A stretch of 64,000 bases of DNA from contig NZ_FRBW01000004.1 in assembly GCF_900142725.1 (NCBI RefSeq), positions 62,001-126,000 on the forward strand, read 5' to 3'. The translations under genes and the position numbers were made by a program. This DNA comes from Roseibium suaedae (GTDB lineage: Bacteria > Pseudomonadota > Alphaproteobacteria > Rhizobiales > Stappiaceae). A model generated the notes under the pieces. It was not told where the DNA came from, made no database searches, and saw only the letters and a list, made by a program, of their open reading frames with translations. Below, piece by piece: positions 19,677 through 28,470 of the stretch (position 1 is the stretch's first letter; each line of letters starts with the position of its first letter).

Positions 19677-20413
19677 CCGTAGCCATGGAGGCGCAAGCCG
19701 TTTTGCTTCAGCCACAGCCGGGCAGACGGGGTCTGCGGGGCGAGCTGCTGGCAAAGGCTCCAGAAGCGGGCCGAATGGTTCATCTCGCGCAGATGCGCCA
19801 CTTCATGGGCGGCGACATAGTCCAGGATCTCGGGCGGCGCCAGGATCAGGCGCCAGGAGAAGGACAGCTTGCCATTGGAGGCGCAGGACCCCCAACGGCT
19901 CTTTGTGTCCCGGACGGTGAGACCGTTGATCTTTGCGCCGATCTTTTGCGCATGAAAGAACGCTGCTTCCGTCAGCTCAGCCTTGGCAGCTGCCTTGAGC
20001 CAGGTCTCGACCTTGCGCGGAATATGATCATCCGCCCCCGGAACCAGAAGGATCTTTGCCCCGGTTTCCGGATCTGAAGATTGCTGCACCAGCCCGCGCA
20101 ACTTGCCAGAGGCCCGGATTTCATGATCTTCACCGCGCACCGGAACAATGGTGCCAGCAGACAGATCGACCCGGTCGCCACGTATCGTCAGCCGCTCCAG
20201 CAACCAGCCCGTATGCTGACGCACAAACCGCTCTGCCCTTGCCAGATCGCCGCCGCCAGGAACGGTCAGCACCGGTCCGGAATGATCGGCGGGAATGCGA
20301 AGCAGATATCTTTTCGCACGGGGGTTCGGCCTCAACCGGATGCGCAGGGCCGTTCCGTCAGCATCAATCTCGATATGATCGGGCAGCGCCTTGCGCCGGG
20401 AACGAAGCAGCAT
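19673..20413 (-). CDS. YgjP-like M48 family metallopeptidase
   Basis: About 246 residues, cytoplasmic. The zinc-protease signature HEVAH (in YVAAHEVAHLREMNH) with a third histidine (NHSARFW) and the upstream motif DTKSRWGSCASNGKLSFSWRLILAPPEILDYV define the YgjP/DUF45 family. N-terminal segments (LRIRLRPNPRAKRYLLRIP) are also typical. The substrate is unknown. The open frame extends 121 codons further upstream, but that part overlaps the DUF2852 gene and looks non-coding, so the start at 20413 was chosen; no strong ribosome-binding site supports it. Confidence 0.88.
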   Translation of the reverse strand: MLLRSRRKALPDHIEIDADGTALRIRLRPNPRAKRYLLRIPADHSGPVLTVPGGGDLARAERFVRQHTGWLLERLTIRGDRVDLSAGTIVPVRGEDHEIRASGKLRGLVQQSSDPETGAKILLVPGADDHIPRKVETWLKAAAKAELTEAAFFHAQKIGAKINGLTVRDTKSRWGSCASNGKLSFSWRLILAPPEILDYVAAHEVAHLREMNHSARFWSLCQQLAPQTPSARLWLKQNGLRLHGYG

Positions 20414-20536
20414 CTTGCGAAAAAATCCGGGAGGGTATTCAGGGTACGAGTTGCTATTGGGCGTTTCCGGACGGCGAACTGGTTTCCACACCGTCTGGAA
20501 GCAATCCAGTTTAACCCGGCACTTGAAACGACGAAA

Positions 20537-20555
20537 GCGGCGCTTTGGGCGCCGC
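20537..20555 (-). terminator. Hairpin downstream of the DUF2852 gene
   Basis: A perfect 7-bp stem (GCGGCGC 20537-20543, GCGCCGC 20549-20555) with a 5-base loop, followed on the minus strand by TTTCG. It lies about 30 bases past the DUF2852 stop. It is a likely terminator with a short U tract. Confidence 0.6.
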
Positions 20556-20582
20556 CTCCGGTCGTGTCGTGCCTGCGTGATG

Positions 20583-21008
20583 TCAGGAAGCGGATGCAGA
20601 CGGATCCACGGATCCCCTGTTCCGGTTGGCCATGAAGCGGTCGAACTCTTCCTGATCCTTGGCCCGGCGCAGTTCCTGAAGGAAACTGTCGAACTCATTG
20701 CGCATCTTGTCGAGGCGCGCGCGCTCTTCTTCGAGACGCTTGAGTTCCTTTTCCCGGTAGTCGTCGAAAGCGACATTGCCGGTCCGGCCGTAAGACGTGG
20801 AGGTGTTCATGGAATCCATGGCTCCTTTCAACGGGCTTGCACGCCACTGGTCTCGGGCGTCACGGGCCATCGTATGGAACCGGTCCCCCCACAGGATATA
20901 GGCCAGCATTGCCAGACCCAATGGCCAGAAGGCCACGAAGCCGAGCACCATCAGGCCGATGGTCACCGGGGACCAGCCCGGTCTGATCGAACAGCTTGAA
21001 GTTGTCAT
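20583..21008 (-). CDS. DUF2852 membrane protein
   Basis: About 141 residues. One hydrophobic region (WSPVTIGLMVLGFVAFWPLGLAMLAYILW) is followed by a soluble part with a coiled coil (DYREKELKRLEEERARLDKMRNEF) and a polar tail. This matches the alphaproteobacterial DUF2852 family, whose function is unknown. The start at 21008 (MTTSS) was chosen over the longer frame from 21104 because AGGACAGGAC precedes it at suitable spacing and the added residues are not hydrophobic. Confidence 0.85.
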   Translation of the reverse strand: MTTSSCSIRPGWSPVTIGLMVLGFVAFWPLGLAMLAYILWGDRFHTMARDARDQWRASPLKGAMDSMNTSTSYGRTGNVAFDDYREKELKRLEEERARLDKMRNEFDSFLQELRRAKDQEEFDRFMANRNRGSVDPSASAS

Positions 21009-21121
21009 TGTCCTGTCCTGGTTGACGTTAACGGTAATGACGTGGGGAGCCCTTGCGGCAACTTCAAGATTGCGTGATTCGATTTTTGCCCGGCTGAAGC
21101 GCATGTGACCGGGAAAACAAA

Positions 21122-21147
21122 AACCCGCAGACGTTCATCTGCGGGTT
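21122..21147 (-). terminator. Intrinsic terminator of phaZ
   Basis: AACCCGCAGA (21122-21131) pairs perfectly with TCTGCGGGTT (21138-21147). On the minus strand it is followed by a T-rich run (TTTTTGTTTTCC) and lies about 30 bases past the phaZ stop. This is a textbook intrinsic terminator. Confidence 0.9.
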
Positions 21148-21179
21148 CCTGAAGATCAAAACCTTAGCAACGCTGCCGG

Positions 21180-22796
21180 TTAGCTAACCGTTTCGGCCAG
21201 CTTGCGAGCCTGCTCGATCCAGTTGTCCCGGGCAATGCGGCCCCGGAAATCAAGCTTTGTGTCCAGTGCCTCGATCTGCGGATCGGTCAGACCGGCAATC
21301 TGCCAATAGTGGAAAATGCCCGCCCCATTGAGCGCGGATTCCAGTTTGGGACCGACACCGGTGATCGACTTGAGATTGTCGGCAACGCCGCGCGGGCTGG
21401 CCAGAAGGATCTCTGCCAGCGGATCAACCTTGGTGCTGGCCGCGACCGGCTCAGCCTTGGCAACGGTCGCGGGTTCCGCCACGGCCTTTTCTTTTGCCGG
21501 AGCTGGAGCCGCTGCCGCTACCGGCTTCTCGGCAACGGCCTTGGCGGCCGGAGCCTTGCCCTTGGCACTCTGACGGTGGGTCAGGATGAAATCCATCACC
21601 CGCGGACAGATTTCCGCACGCCAGCGCGATCCGTTGAACACACCATAGTGGCCCACATTCGGCTGCTCGTAATGGGCCTTCATGTCATCCGGCAGGTTCG
21701 AGCAAAGGGCGTGCGCCGCCTTGGTCTGGCCCCGTCCGGTGATGTCATCCTTTTCGCCCTCGACAGTCAGGAGCGCCGTGCGGCGGATCTTGGAACAGTC
21801 GACCGGAATGTCGCCATGCATCATCTTTCCGTCTGGCAGCGAGTGCTCGATGAACACCGTCTCGACCGTCTGGAGATAGAACTCGGCGGTCAGATCCATC
21901 ACGGCCAGATATTCGTCGTAGAATTCCCGGTGCTTTTCGGCGCTGTCGCCGTCGCCCTTCACCAGGTCCTGGAAATAGTCCCGGTGCGCCGTCATGTGCC
22001 GGTCCAGGTTCATGGACATGAAGCCCGTGAGCTGCAGGAAGCCTGGATAGACGTCGCGCATGAAGCCCGGATGCGGGAAAGGAACGCTCATCACCACATT
22101 GCGGCGGAACCAGTCGATGCCCTTGCTCATGGCCAGATCATTGACGGCTGTCGGAGCAACACGGGTGTCGATCGGGCCACCCATCAAGGTCATGGTGGAG
22201 GGCACATAGGGATCGTCTCGACCTTCCATCACAGCCACGGCGGCAAGCACCGGCACGGAGGGCTGGCAGACGCCGACCACATGGGTGTCCGGCCCCAGGT
22301 AGTGCAGCATCGAGATGATATAATCGATATAATCATCCAGATCGAACTTGCCGTCCTGGAGAGGCACCATGCGGGCGTCGATCCAGTCGGTGATATAGAC
22401 ATCCGCCCGCGGAAGAAGCGCTTCCACCGTGCCCCGCAAGAGCGTTGCGTAATGGCCGGACATGGGCGCGACCACCAGGATCTTCGGATCATTGCGGCGG
22501 GCTTCGGTGCCCCGCTCGAAATGGATCAGATTGCAGAACGGACGGCGCCAGACGATGTTCTCGTGAACCGGCACGTGAACGCCACCGACGACCGTGTCCT
22601 TCAGGCCGAACTCAGGCTTGCCGTAGCGCCGCGTTACGCGCTCGAGCACTTCGCAACCGGCGGCAACCTGGCGGCCATAGTTGGTGTGGCTCAGCGGATT
22701 GAGCGGGTTCTGGAAATAGAGCTTCGTCATGTCCGCGGCAGCCCGAAGTGGCGCCATGGCGGCATGATTCAGTTCATAGAGATGATAGTACGGCAC
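21180..22796 (-). CDS. phaZ: Intracellular PHA depolymerase with C-terminal helix-hairpin-helix domain
   Basis: About 538 residues. The first 400 are an intracellular poly(3-hydroxyalkanoate) depolymerase, an alpha/beta hydrolase that mobilises storage polyester granules. The start MPYYHLYELNHAAMAP, the GVCQPS nucleophile elbow with cysteine instead of serine, and GEKDDITGRGQT are typical. An Ala/Lys/Pro-rich linker leads to a C-terminal domain of about 80 residues (LKSITGVGPKLESALNGAGI, then YWQIAGLTDPQIEALD), a helix-hairpin-helix module otherwise seen fused to ribosomal protein L21 or NuoE in alphaproteobacteria. GTG at 22796 has AAGGAG 8 bases upstream. The gene is monocistronic with a strong terminator. 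Confidence 0.9.
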   Translation of the reverse strand: MPYYHLYELNHAAMAPLRAAADMTKLYFQNPLNPLSHTNYGRQVAAGCEVLERVTRRYGKPEFGLKDTVVGGVHVPVHENIVWRRPFCNLIHFERGTEARRNDPKILVVAPMSGHYATLLRGTVEALLPRADVYITDWIDARMVPLQDGKFDLDDYIDYIISMLHYLGPDTHVVGVCQPSVPVLAAVAVMEGRDDPYVPSTMTLMGGPIDTRVAPTAVNDLAMSKGIDWFRRNVVMSVPFPHPGFMRDVYPGFLQLTGFMSMNLDRHMTAHRDYFQDLVKGDGDSAEKHREFYDEYLAVMDLTAEFYLQTVETVFIEHSLPDGKMMHGDIPVDCSKIRRTALLTVEGEKDDITGRGQTKAAHALCSNLPDDMKAHYEQPNVGHYGVFNGSRWRAEICPRVMDFILTHRQSAKGKAPAAKAVAEKPVAAAAPAPAKEKAVAEPATVAKAEPVAASTKVDPLAEILLASPRGVADNLKSITGVGPKLESALNGAGIFHYWQIAGLTDPQIEALDTKLDFRGRIARDNWIEQARKLAETVS

Positions 22797-23061
22797 GCGC
22801 ACGTCTCCTTGCCAAAGCCACCGGACGACTGTTTTACCCAGCCGCCGAGGCGTATCTTGAGGCACTGTTTTGCAACGCAACAGAATAGGCCCATCTTTAC
22901 GCGAGGGGCAATACCGCAGTTTTGGCCGTTTTCCGCCAGACTTGGCAGAAGGTGCCAGACTGCAACCCTTAAGGTTCTGATGTTGCAGTGCGTCTAGACT
23001 AACACAGGGATCCTGAGAGCCAAGTTAACGAAAGGTCGGTATCTGCGCTTGAGGTCGCCGG

Positions 23062-24219
23062 TCAGGCGGCAAGATCTGCGACGACAGCATCGAGAACTGC
23101 AAAGCCATCGCGGGTGGCCCGAAGACGCCGGCCGGGAAGCTCTTCGACCATGCCATGCTCCAGCAGGGCTGCGAGGCGGCGCGGGTCGATGGTACGGTGG
23201 GCCATCTTCTCGTAGCGGGCAAGATCAATGCCCTCAACGAGACGCAGTCCCATCAGGAGATATTCATCGCCCTGTTCTTCTTCGCTGAGGCCGACATTCT
23301 CGACCATGCCGTGGCCATGGGTCTCCACATTCTGGAGCCAGGTTTCCGGATGACGCTCGATCGCGGTCGCCAGCTTGCTGGCACCAACGGTCAGGCGGCC
23401 ATGGGCACCCGGTCCGACGCCGACATAGTCGCCATAACGCCAATAGACCAGATTGTGCCGGCACTCGGCACCCGGACGGGCATGATTGGAAACTTCATAA
23501 GCCGGAAGACCATGGGCTTCCGTGACCTTCTGGGTCAGCTCATAGAATTCTGCGCCAAGATCAGGATCCGGCATCTGCAGCTTGCCAGCGTTGTAGAGAT
23601 TGTAGAAAGGCGTGCCTTCCTCGATCGTCAGCTGGTAGAGCGACAGGTGATCTGCGGCAAGGCCAATGGCGCGTTCAAGCTCTTCCTGCCAGCCTTCGAG
23701 TGTCTGGCCCGGACGGGCATAGATCAGATCGAAAGACAGACGCGGGAAGGTGTTGCGAGCCGTCTCGATCGCCCGGATGGCCTGATCGACATCATGCAGA
23801 CGGCCCAAAAGCTTCAGGTCCCGGTCATGCAGCGACTGGACGCCCAGGGACACCCGGTTGACGCCTGCAGCCCGGTATCCCCGGAACCGCTCGGCCTCAA
23901 CACTGGAAGGATTGGCTTCCAGGCTGATCTCCGCATGCGGGTCCATGGTCCAGTGACGGGCAATGGCATCAAGAACCCGACCGACAATCCGCGGCTCCAT
24001 CAGCGAAGGCGTGCCCCCACCCAGGAAGATCGAATTGACCGTCCGGCCCGGCGTCATGGCAGCAAAATGGGCCAGCTCGACCTCGAAGGCGGCCGCGAAG
24101 CGCTCCTGATCCACCGGTTGATGGCGGACATGGGAGTTGAAATCGCAATAGGGGCATTTAGCCGCGCAGAAGGGCCAATGCACATAGACGCCGAAACCGC
24201 CGTCGATCGATGCGGACAT
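23062..24219 (-). CDS. hemW: Radical SAM heme chaperone HemW
   Basis: 385 residues. The radical-SAM cysteine motif CAAKCPYCDF and GGGTPSL are present, followed by EANPSSVE, NRVSLGVQS and the C-terminal HemN-like domain. HemW was long called an oxygen-independent coproporphyrinogen oxidase homologue but acts as a heme chaperone loading heme into respiratory proteins. It lacks the extended N-terminal cap of true HemN. The ATG shares one base with the rdgB stop (TGATG), so it is coupled to the rph-rdgB operon. Confidence 0.93.
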   Translation of the reverse strand: MSASIDGGFGVYVHWPFCAAKCPYCDFNSHVRHQPVDQERFAAAFEVELAHFAAMTPGRTVNSIFLGGGTPSLMEPRIVGRVLDAIARHWTMDPHAEISLEANPSSVEAERFRGYRAAGVNRVSLGVQSLHDRDLKLLGRLHDVDQAIRAIETARNTFPRLSFDLIYARPGQTLEGWQEELERAIGLAADHLSLYQLTIEEGTPFYNLYNAGKLQMPDPDLGAEFYELTQKVTEAHGLPAYEVSNHARPGAECRHNLVYWRYGDYVGVGPGAHGRLTVGASKLATAIERHPETWLQNVETHGHGMVENVGLSEEEQGDEYLLMGLRLVEGIDLARYEKMAHRTIDPRRLAALLEHGMVEELPGRRLRATRDGFAVLDAVVADLAA

Positions 24220-24857
24220 CAGGCCTCCAGGCAGGCTTTGGAGAAGAGCTGGAACGCCCGCGCGCGGTGCGACAGGGCGGGCGCCGTATTGGACCAGCCG
24301 TGCTTTTCTTCAGAGGTCATTTCCCCGAAGGTGCGCGCGTGGCCATCCGGCTGGAACACCGGATCATAGCCGAAGCCCTGCAAGCCACGTGGCGGCCAGA
24401 CGACCTGACCTTCGACTTCACCACGGAAGAACTCCACATGGCCATCCGGCCAGGCAAGGCACAGAACGGCCACGAAGGACCCGCGCCGCTGCGCGTCATC
24501 CGTTGCGCCTATATTCTGCAGCTTCTCCTCGATGTTGCGCATCGCCATGCCGAAGTCCTTGTCAGGACCGGCCCAGCGCGCCGAGTAGATGCCCGGATCG
24601 CCATTCAGAGCCGCAACACAAAAGCCGCTGTCATCCGCAAGCGACGGCAAGCCGGAAGCCGAGGCCGCAGCCACAGCCTTCAGCTCGGCATTGGCTTCGA
24701 AAGTCGTGCCGGTTTCCTCGGGCTCGGGAAGATCGAGATCACCGGCGGACACGACATCAAAGCCATAGGGCGCCAGAAGCTCGTTGATCTCCCGGATCTT
24801 GCCCTTGTTGTGGCTGGCCACGACGAGACGGCCAGGCTCCAGCTTGCGGTGGCTCAT
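24219..24857 (-). CDS. rdgB: dITP/XTP pyrophosphatase (non-canonical purine NTPase)
   Basis: 212 residues of the Ham1/RdgB family. [13 protein letters not shown] near the N-terminus and [26 protein letters not shown] are the nucleotide and metal-binding motifs; [10 protein letters not shown] and SHRARAF complete the site. It hydrolyses dITP, XTP and ITP to monophosphates, keeping deaminated purines out of DNA and RNA. It follows rph after 11 bases and overlaps hemW by one base. Confidence 0.95.
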   Translation of the reverse strand: MSHRKLEPGRLVVASHNKGKIREINELLAPYGFDVVSAGDLDLPEPEETGTTFEANAELKAVAAASASGLPSLADDSGFCVAALNGDPGIYSARWAGPDKDFGMAMRNIEEKLQNIGATDDAQRRGSFVAVLCLAWPDGHVEFFRGEVEGQVVWPPRGLQGFGYDPVFQPDGHARTFGEMTSEEKHGWSNTAPALSHRARAFQLFSKACLEA

Positions 24858-24868
24858 GTGTGCGTTCC

Positions 24869-25582
24869 TCAGAGAATGGCCAGCTTCTGCAGATCAACCA
24901 GACGGCTGATGCCGCCCTTGGCAAGACCGAGCAGCTGCCCGAACTCTTCTTCAGAGAACGGAGCGCCTTCCGCCGTGCCCTGGATCTCGACGATGCCGCC
25001 GGAACCGGTCAGAACGAAATTGGCGTCGGTTTCAGCCGTGCTGTCCTCGGCATAATCGAGGTCGAGCACCGGCGTGCCGCTGTAGATGCCGCAGGAGATG
25101 GCCGCAATGTGATCCTTCAGCACCGGCTTCTTGATCATGTCGCGGGACTTCATCCACTCGAGACAGTCATGGAGAGCCACCCATGCACCGGTGATCGATG
25201 CAGTCCGGGTGCCGCCATCGGCCTGGATGACATCGCAGTCGATGGTGATCTGGTTTTCGCCCAGCGCTTCCAGGTCGACCACGGCCCGCAGGGAGCGGCC
25301 GATGAGACGCTGGATTTCCTGGGTGCGGCCAGACTGCTTGCCGGCACTTGCCTCGCGGCGCATGCGGTCACCCGTCGCGCGCGGCAGCATGCCGTACTCA
25401 GCGGTCACCCAGCCACGCTGCTGGCCACGGAGCCACGGCGGAACCCGCTCTTCCAGGCTGGCGGTGCACAGGACATGGGTGTCGCCGAATTTCACCAGGC
25501 AGGAGCCTTCGGCATGTTTGGAAATCGCCCGTTCCAGGGTGACTGGGCGAAGTTCGTCGGCGGCGCGTTTGGACGGGCGCAT
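24869..25582 (-). CDS. rph: Ribonuclease PH
   Basis: 237 residues, the normal family length. It is a phosphorolytic 3'-5' exoribonuclease that trims tRNA precursors and takes part in rRNA decay. [30 protein letters not shown], the arginine-rich [12 protein letters not shown] region and [16 protein letters not shown], which carries the phosphate-binding and hexamer-interface residues, are all intact. First gene of the rph-rdgB-hemW operon, divergent from hrcA. Confidence 0.96.
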   Translation of the reverse strand: MRPSKRAADELRPVTLERAISKHAEGSCLVKFGDTHVLCTASLEERVPPWLRGQQRGWVTAEYGMLPRATGDRMRREASAGKQSGRTQEIQRLIGRSLRAVVDLEALGENQITIDCDVIQADGGTRTASITGAWVALHDCLEWMKSRDMIKKPVLKDHIAAISCGIYSGTPVLDLDYAEDSTAETDANFVLTGSGGIVEIQGTAEGAPFSEEEFGQLLGLAKGGISRLVDLQKLAIL

Positions 25583-25653
25583 GCTGGCTCCCTTTTTGGC
25601 TCATGGCCGGAAATCTTGAGGCCGGTCCAGAGCGGATCCCTGAAAGGCCTGTC

Positions 25654-25669
25654 CCCCGGTTCGCCGGGG
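25654..25669. other. Small perfect hairpin between rph and hrcA
   Basis: CCCCGG and CCGGGG flank a TTCG loop. It lies in the divergent rph-hrcA promoter region and could be a leader hairpin of either transcript. No U tract follows on either strand. Confidence 0.35.
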
Positions 25670-25796
25670 TGTCATGCGGCCTTGTAGACCTTGCGGGCAG
25701 AAGACGCAAAGGTCAGCTTGCGCAGAAGACCGATTTTGCGCCTATATCATGATAAAATCTGTGTCGCCTGCATGCAGGAGAGGAAAGGAAGCACTC

Positions 25797-26846
25797 TTGA
25801 GCCTGAGTGATCTCGACAAGCGGTCCCGCGATATTTTCCGGTCCATCGTCGAAACCTATCTGGAAACCGGTGAGCCGGTCGGCTCGCGCAACGTGTCGCG
25901 GACGCTTGGCATGTCCCTGTCTCCGGCGTCCGTGCGCAATGTCATGGCCGATCTGGAGCATATCGGGCTGCTGCATTCGCCCCATACCAGTGCCGGCCGT
26001 CTGCCGACCGAAATCGGCTTGCGGTTTTTCATCGATGCGCTTCTGGAAGTGGGTGACCTCAGCCAGGAAGAGCGCCGCAATATCGAGGTGCAAGTCCGCG
26101 CCGCACAGCAATCGCGCTCGACCGAACAGGTCCTGACCGAAGCCAGCCAGATGCTGTCCGGCCTGTCCATGGGGGCAGGGGTCGTGCTGACCCACAAGTC
26201 CGACATGCGGCTGAAGCACATGGAATTCGTCCGTATCGAGCCGCTGAAGGCCCTGGCGATCCTGGTTGGAGAAGACGGAGCTGTCGAGAACCGTGTGCTT
26301 GATCTCCCCCCCGGACTGCCGACCTCGGCGCTGACAGAGGCAAGCAATTTCCTGAATGCCCATATCCGCGGCCGGACCCTGAGCGAGGTGCGCAAGGAAC
26401 TGGAGCGGCTTCAGAATGAAGGCCAGTCGGAGCTGGACCAGCTCAGCCGCAAGGTGATCGACGCAGGCCTCGCGGTCTGGGGCAATGGCGGGCAGGCGGA
26501 CAGCGGCACCCTGATCGTGCGCGGCCGGTCCAATCTCCTGACCGACCTGGAAGCCGTGGGCGATCTGGAGCGCATCCGATTGCTGTTCGATGACCTGGAG
26601 AGCAAACGCGACCTGATCCAGCTTCTCGGCCTTGCGGAACGTGGCGATGGTGTCAGGATCTTCATCGGATCGGAGAACAATCTCTTCTCCCTGTCCGGCT
26701 CCTCGCTCGTCGTGTCGCCTTACAGGGACAGCAACCAGCGGATCGTGGGTGTTCTCGGTGTCATCGGCCCTACCCGGCTGAACTACGCCAGGGTCATTCC
26801 CATGGTCGACTACACGGCCAAGCTGGTGAGCCGTATCCTCGGCTAG
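25797..26846 (+). CDS. hrcA: Heat-inducible transcription repressor HrcA
   Basis: About 349 residues. HrcA represses groESL and related genes by binding CIRCE elements, its stability being set by GroEL. The N-terminal winged helix ([51 protein letters not shown]) and the C-terminal GAF-like domain ([38 protein letters not shown]) are intact. TTG at 25797 follows GGAAAGGAAG at good spacing and opens directly on the conserved domain; an upstream ATG at 25749 is possible. grpE is not directly downstream. Confidence 0.93.
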   Translation: MSLSDLDKRSRDIFRSIVETYLETGEPVGSRNVSRTLGMSLSPASVRNVMADLEHIGLLHSPHTSAGRLPTEIGLRFFIDALLEVGDLSQEERRNIEVQVRAAQQSRSTEQVLTEASQMLSGLSMGAGVVLTHKSDMRLKHMEFVRIEPLKALAILVGEDGAVENRVLDLPPGLPTSALTEASNFLNAHIRGRTLSEVRKELERLQNEGQSELDQLSRKVIDAGLAVWGNGGQADSGTLIVRGRSNLLTDLEAVGDLERIRLLFDDLESKRDLIQLLGLAERGDGVRIFIGSENNLFSLSGSSLVVSPYRDSNQRIVGVLGVIGPTRLNYARVIPMVDYTAKLVSRILG

Positions 26847-26940
26847 TTCCGGCCGTAAATCTCAATTGCCGGACCCAGCGTCCGGACGGCGGGCAGTGCT
26901 GCTGCCGGCACGAACACCTTCAACAGGACCAGAAGTTTCC

Positions 26941-27750
26941 ATGCAATCTCTGTCGCCCGCCGAACTTGAACGCTATGCCCGCCACATCGTCCTCCAGGAG
27001 ATCGGTGGGCCCGGCCAGCAGAAGCTGAAGGCCGCCCGGGTTCTCGTTGTCGGGGCAGGGGGGCTTGGCGCTCCTGTACTGCAATATCTTGCTGCAGCCG
27101 GGGTCGGAACGCTGGGTGTGGTGGATGACGATACGGTCAGTCTCTCCAACCTCCAGCGCCAGGTCATTCACGACACGGACCAGCTTGGCGAACCGAAGGT
27201 GGCAAGTGCGGCTGAAGCCATCGCCCGGCTGAACCCGAATGTTGTGGTCGAACCTCATCCGGTGCGCCTTGGAGGCCACAATGTCATGCAGCTGGTGTCC
27301 GCCTATGATCTGGTGGTCGATGGCACGGACAATTTCGCCACCCGCTATCTGGTCTCCGATGCCTGTTTCTTTGCGAAGAAGCCGCTGGTGACCGCCGCCG
27401 TCGGGCGGTTCGACGGCTCTATCACCACGTTACGCCCTTTCGAGACCAACGCTGAAGGGGTTCAGAACCCGACCTACCGGTGCCTTTTCCCGGACCGGCC
27501 GCGCGATGGCGTGCTGCCGACTTGCGCCGAGGCCGGGGTTCTGGGTGCTCTCACCGGTATCATCGGCACAATGCAGGCCATGGAAGTGATCAAGGAAATC
27601 ACCGGAACGGGCGAGGGGCTGACCGGCCGCCTGATGCTGTTCGATGCCCGTGCATTCCGGATGGAAACGATCCGCTACAAGCGCTCTCCCAGGAACCCGC
27701 TCAACGGTGACGCTCCGAAGACCTGGGCGGAGATGCTGGAAGAAGCCTGA
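26941..27750 (+). CDS. moeB: MoeB/ThiF/HesA family adenylyltransferase
   Basis: About 269 residues of the E1-like superfamily, which adenylates the C-terminal glycine of MoaD- or ThiS-type carriers. The glycine-rich ATP loop (VVGAGGLGAPVLQYLAAAGVG), the VDDDTVSLSNLQRQ motif and the catalytic-type cysteine in LPTCAEAG are present. The zinc-binding cysteines of E. coli MoeB are largely lost: the first of the CYRC pair is Thr and the C-terminal CxxC is absent. Molybdopterin or thiamine role therefore cannot be decided; no moa or thi gene is adjacent. The start at 26941 opens directly on SPAELERYARHI. Confidence 0.85.
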   Translation: MQSLSPAELERYARHIVLQEIGGPGQQKLKAARVLVVGAGGLGAPVLQYLAAAGVGTLGVVDDDTVSLSNLQRQVIHDTDQLGEPKVASAAEAIARLNPNVVVEPHPVRLGGHNVMQLVSAYDLVVDGTDNFATRYLVSDACFFAKKPLVTAAVGRFDGSITTLRPFETNAEGVQNPTYRCLFPDRPRDGVLPTCAEAGVLGALTGIIGTMQAMEVIKEITGTGEGLTGRLMLFDARAFRMETIRYKRSPRNPLNGDAPKTWAEMLEEA

Positions 27751-27756
27751 AAACGA

Positions 27757-27786
27757 AAAAGGCCGCGGATCGCTCCGCGGCCTTTT
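27757..27786. terminator. Bidirectional terminator between moeB and secB
   Basis: AAAAGGCCGCGGA (27757-27769) pairs perfectly with TCCGCGGCCTTTT (27774-27786) around a 4-base loop, giving a U tract in both directions. It lies between two convergent genes. Confidence 0.92.
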
Positions 27787-27807
27787 CCATAAATCTGCGC
27801 CTTCGGC

Positions 27808-28290
27808 TCAGTTCGGCTTTGCCTGCTGCTGAGCGATGTTCTGGCGGTACAGCTGGGCGAAATCGATCGGATCCAGCAGTAGCGGCGGGAAACCGCCGTT
27901 GCGGGTAGCTTCGGCCAGAATGTTGCGTGCGAACGGGAACAGCATGCGCGGACACTCGATCATCACGAACGGATGCATGTGCTCCTGCGGAACGCCGGTG
28001 ATGCGGAACAGGCCAGCATAGACCAGTTCAACGTTGAACATCACGAGATCCGGACGAGCCGCCTTGGCATCGAGCTTGATCACGACTTCAAACTGGTTTT
28101 CGCCCATCGGCTGAGCCGTGACGTTCACGTTGATGTCGAGCTTCGGCTGCTCACCCTGGGTCAGGGAACGCGGCGAATTCGGGTTTTCGAACGACAGGTC
28201 CTTGATGTACTGACCCAGGATGTTCATGCCCGGAGCGGCCGGAGCCGCGTCTGCCTGCGGCTGAGCGCCGGCGTCATTGGTATCGGTCAT
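27808..28290 (-). CDS. secB: Protein-export chaperone SecB
   Basis: 160 residues. SecB forms a tetramer that keeps precursor proteins unfolded and hands them to SecA. NILGQYIKDLSFENPNSP at the start, EVVIKLDAKAA, AGLFRITG and CPRMLFPFARNILAEATRNGGFPPLLLDPIDF are the conserved strands and peptide groove. The gene is convergent with moeB and divergent from regB. In many relatives secB neighbours fxsA and timA; here those genes are 23 kb away. Confidence 0.96.
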   Translation of the reverse strand: MTDTNDAGAQPQADAAPAAPGMNILGQYIKDLSFENPNSPRSLTQGEQPKLDINVNVTAQPMGENQFEVVIKLDAKAARPDLVMFNVELVYAGLFRITGVPQEHMHPFVMIECPRMLFPFARNILAEATRNGGFPPLLLDPIDFAQLYRQNIAQQQAKPN

Positions 28291-28392
28291 CGTGTCTCAT
28301 TCCGTTTTGCGGTGCGTAGTCTGAAAAGCCCCCTCCCCCCAGTGGAGGAACGCGCCCGGTTGCCGGCCCGCATGCGCCGTACAATCTTCTCT

Positions 28393-28447
28393 GCCGCTGG
28401 CTACCATTAAGGGAGGCCCGGCACAAGGGTAACGCCTTGCCAGCGGC
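28393..28447 (+). promoter_or_regulatory. Inverted repeat upstream of regB
   Basis: GCCGCTGGC (28393-28401) and GCCAGCGGC (28439-28447) form a perfect 9-bp inverted repeat with a 37-base loop, ending 23 bases before the regB start. It could be a leader hairpin or an operator pair; no function is shown. Confidence 0.35.
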
Positions 28448-28470
28448 GCAAAACGGTTCCAAAAGAAGTC

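Noticed and set aside
20414-20776. N-terminal 121-codon extension of the metalloprotease
   Set aside because: It runs through the DUF2852 gene on the same strand in another frame, is Ser/Arg-rich and lacks the family N-terminus.
25785-25815. CIRCE-like sequence at the hrcA start (GCACTC, then GAGTGA)
   Set aside because: Spacing is 8 instead of 9, only six bases per arm fit, and part of it lies in the coding sequence; likely chance.
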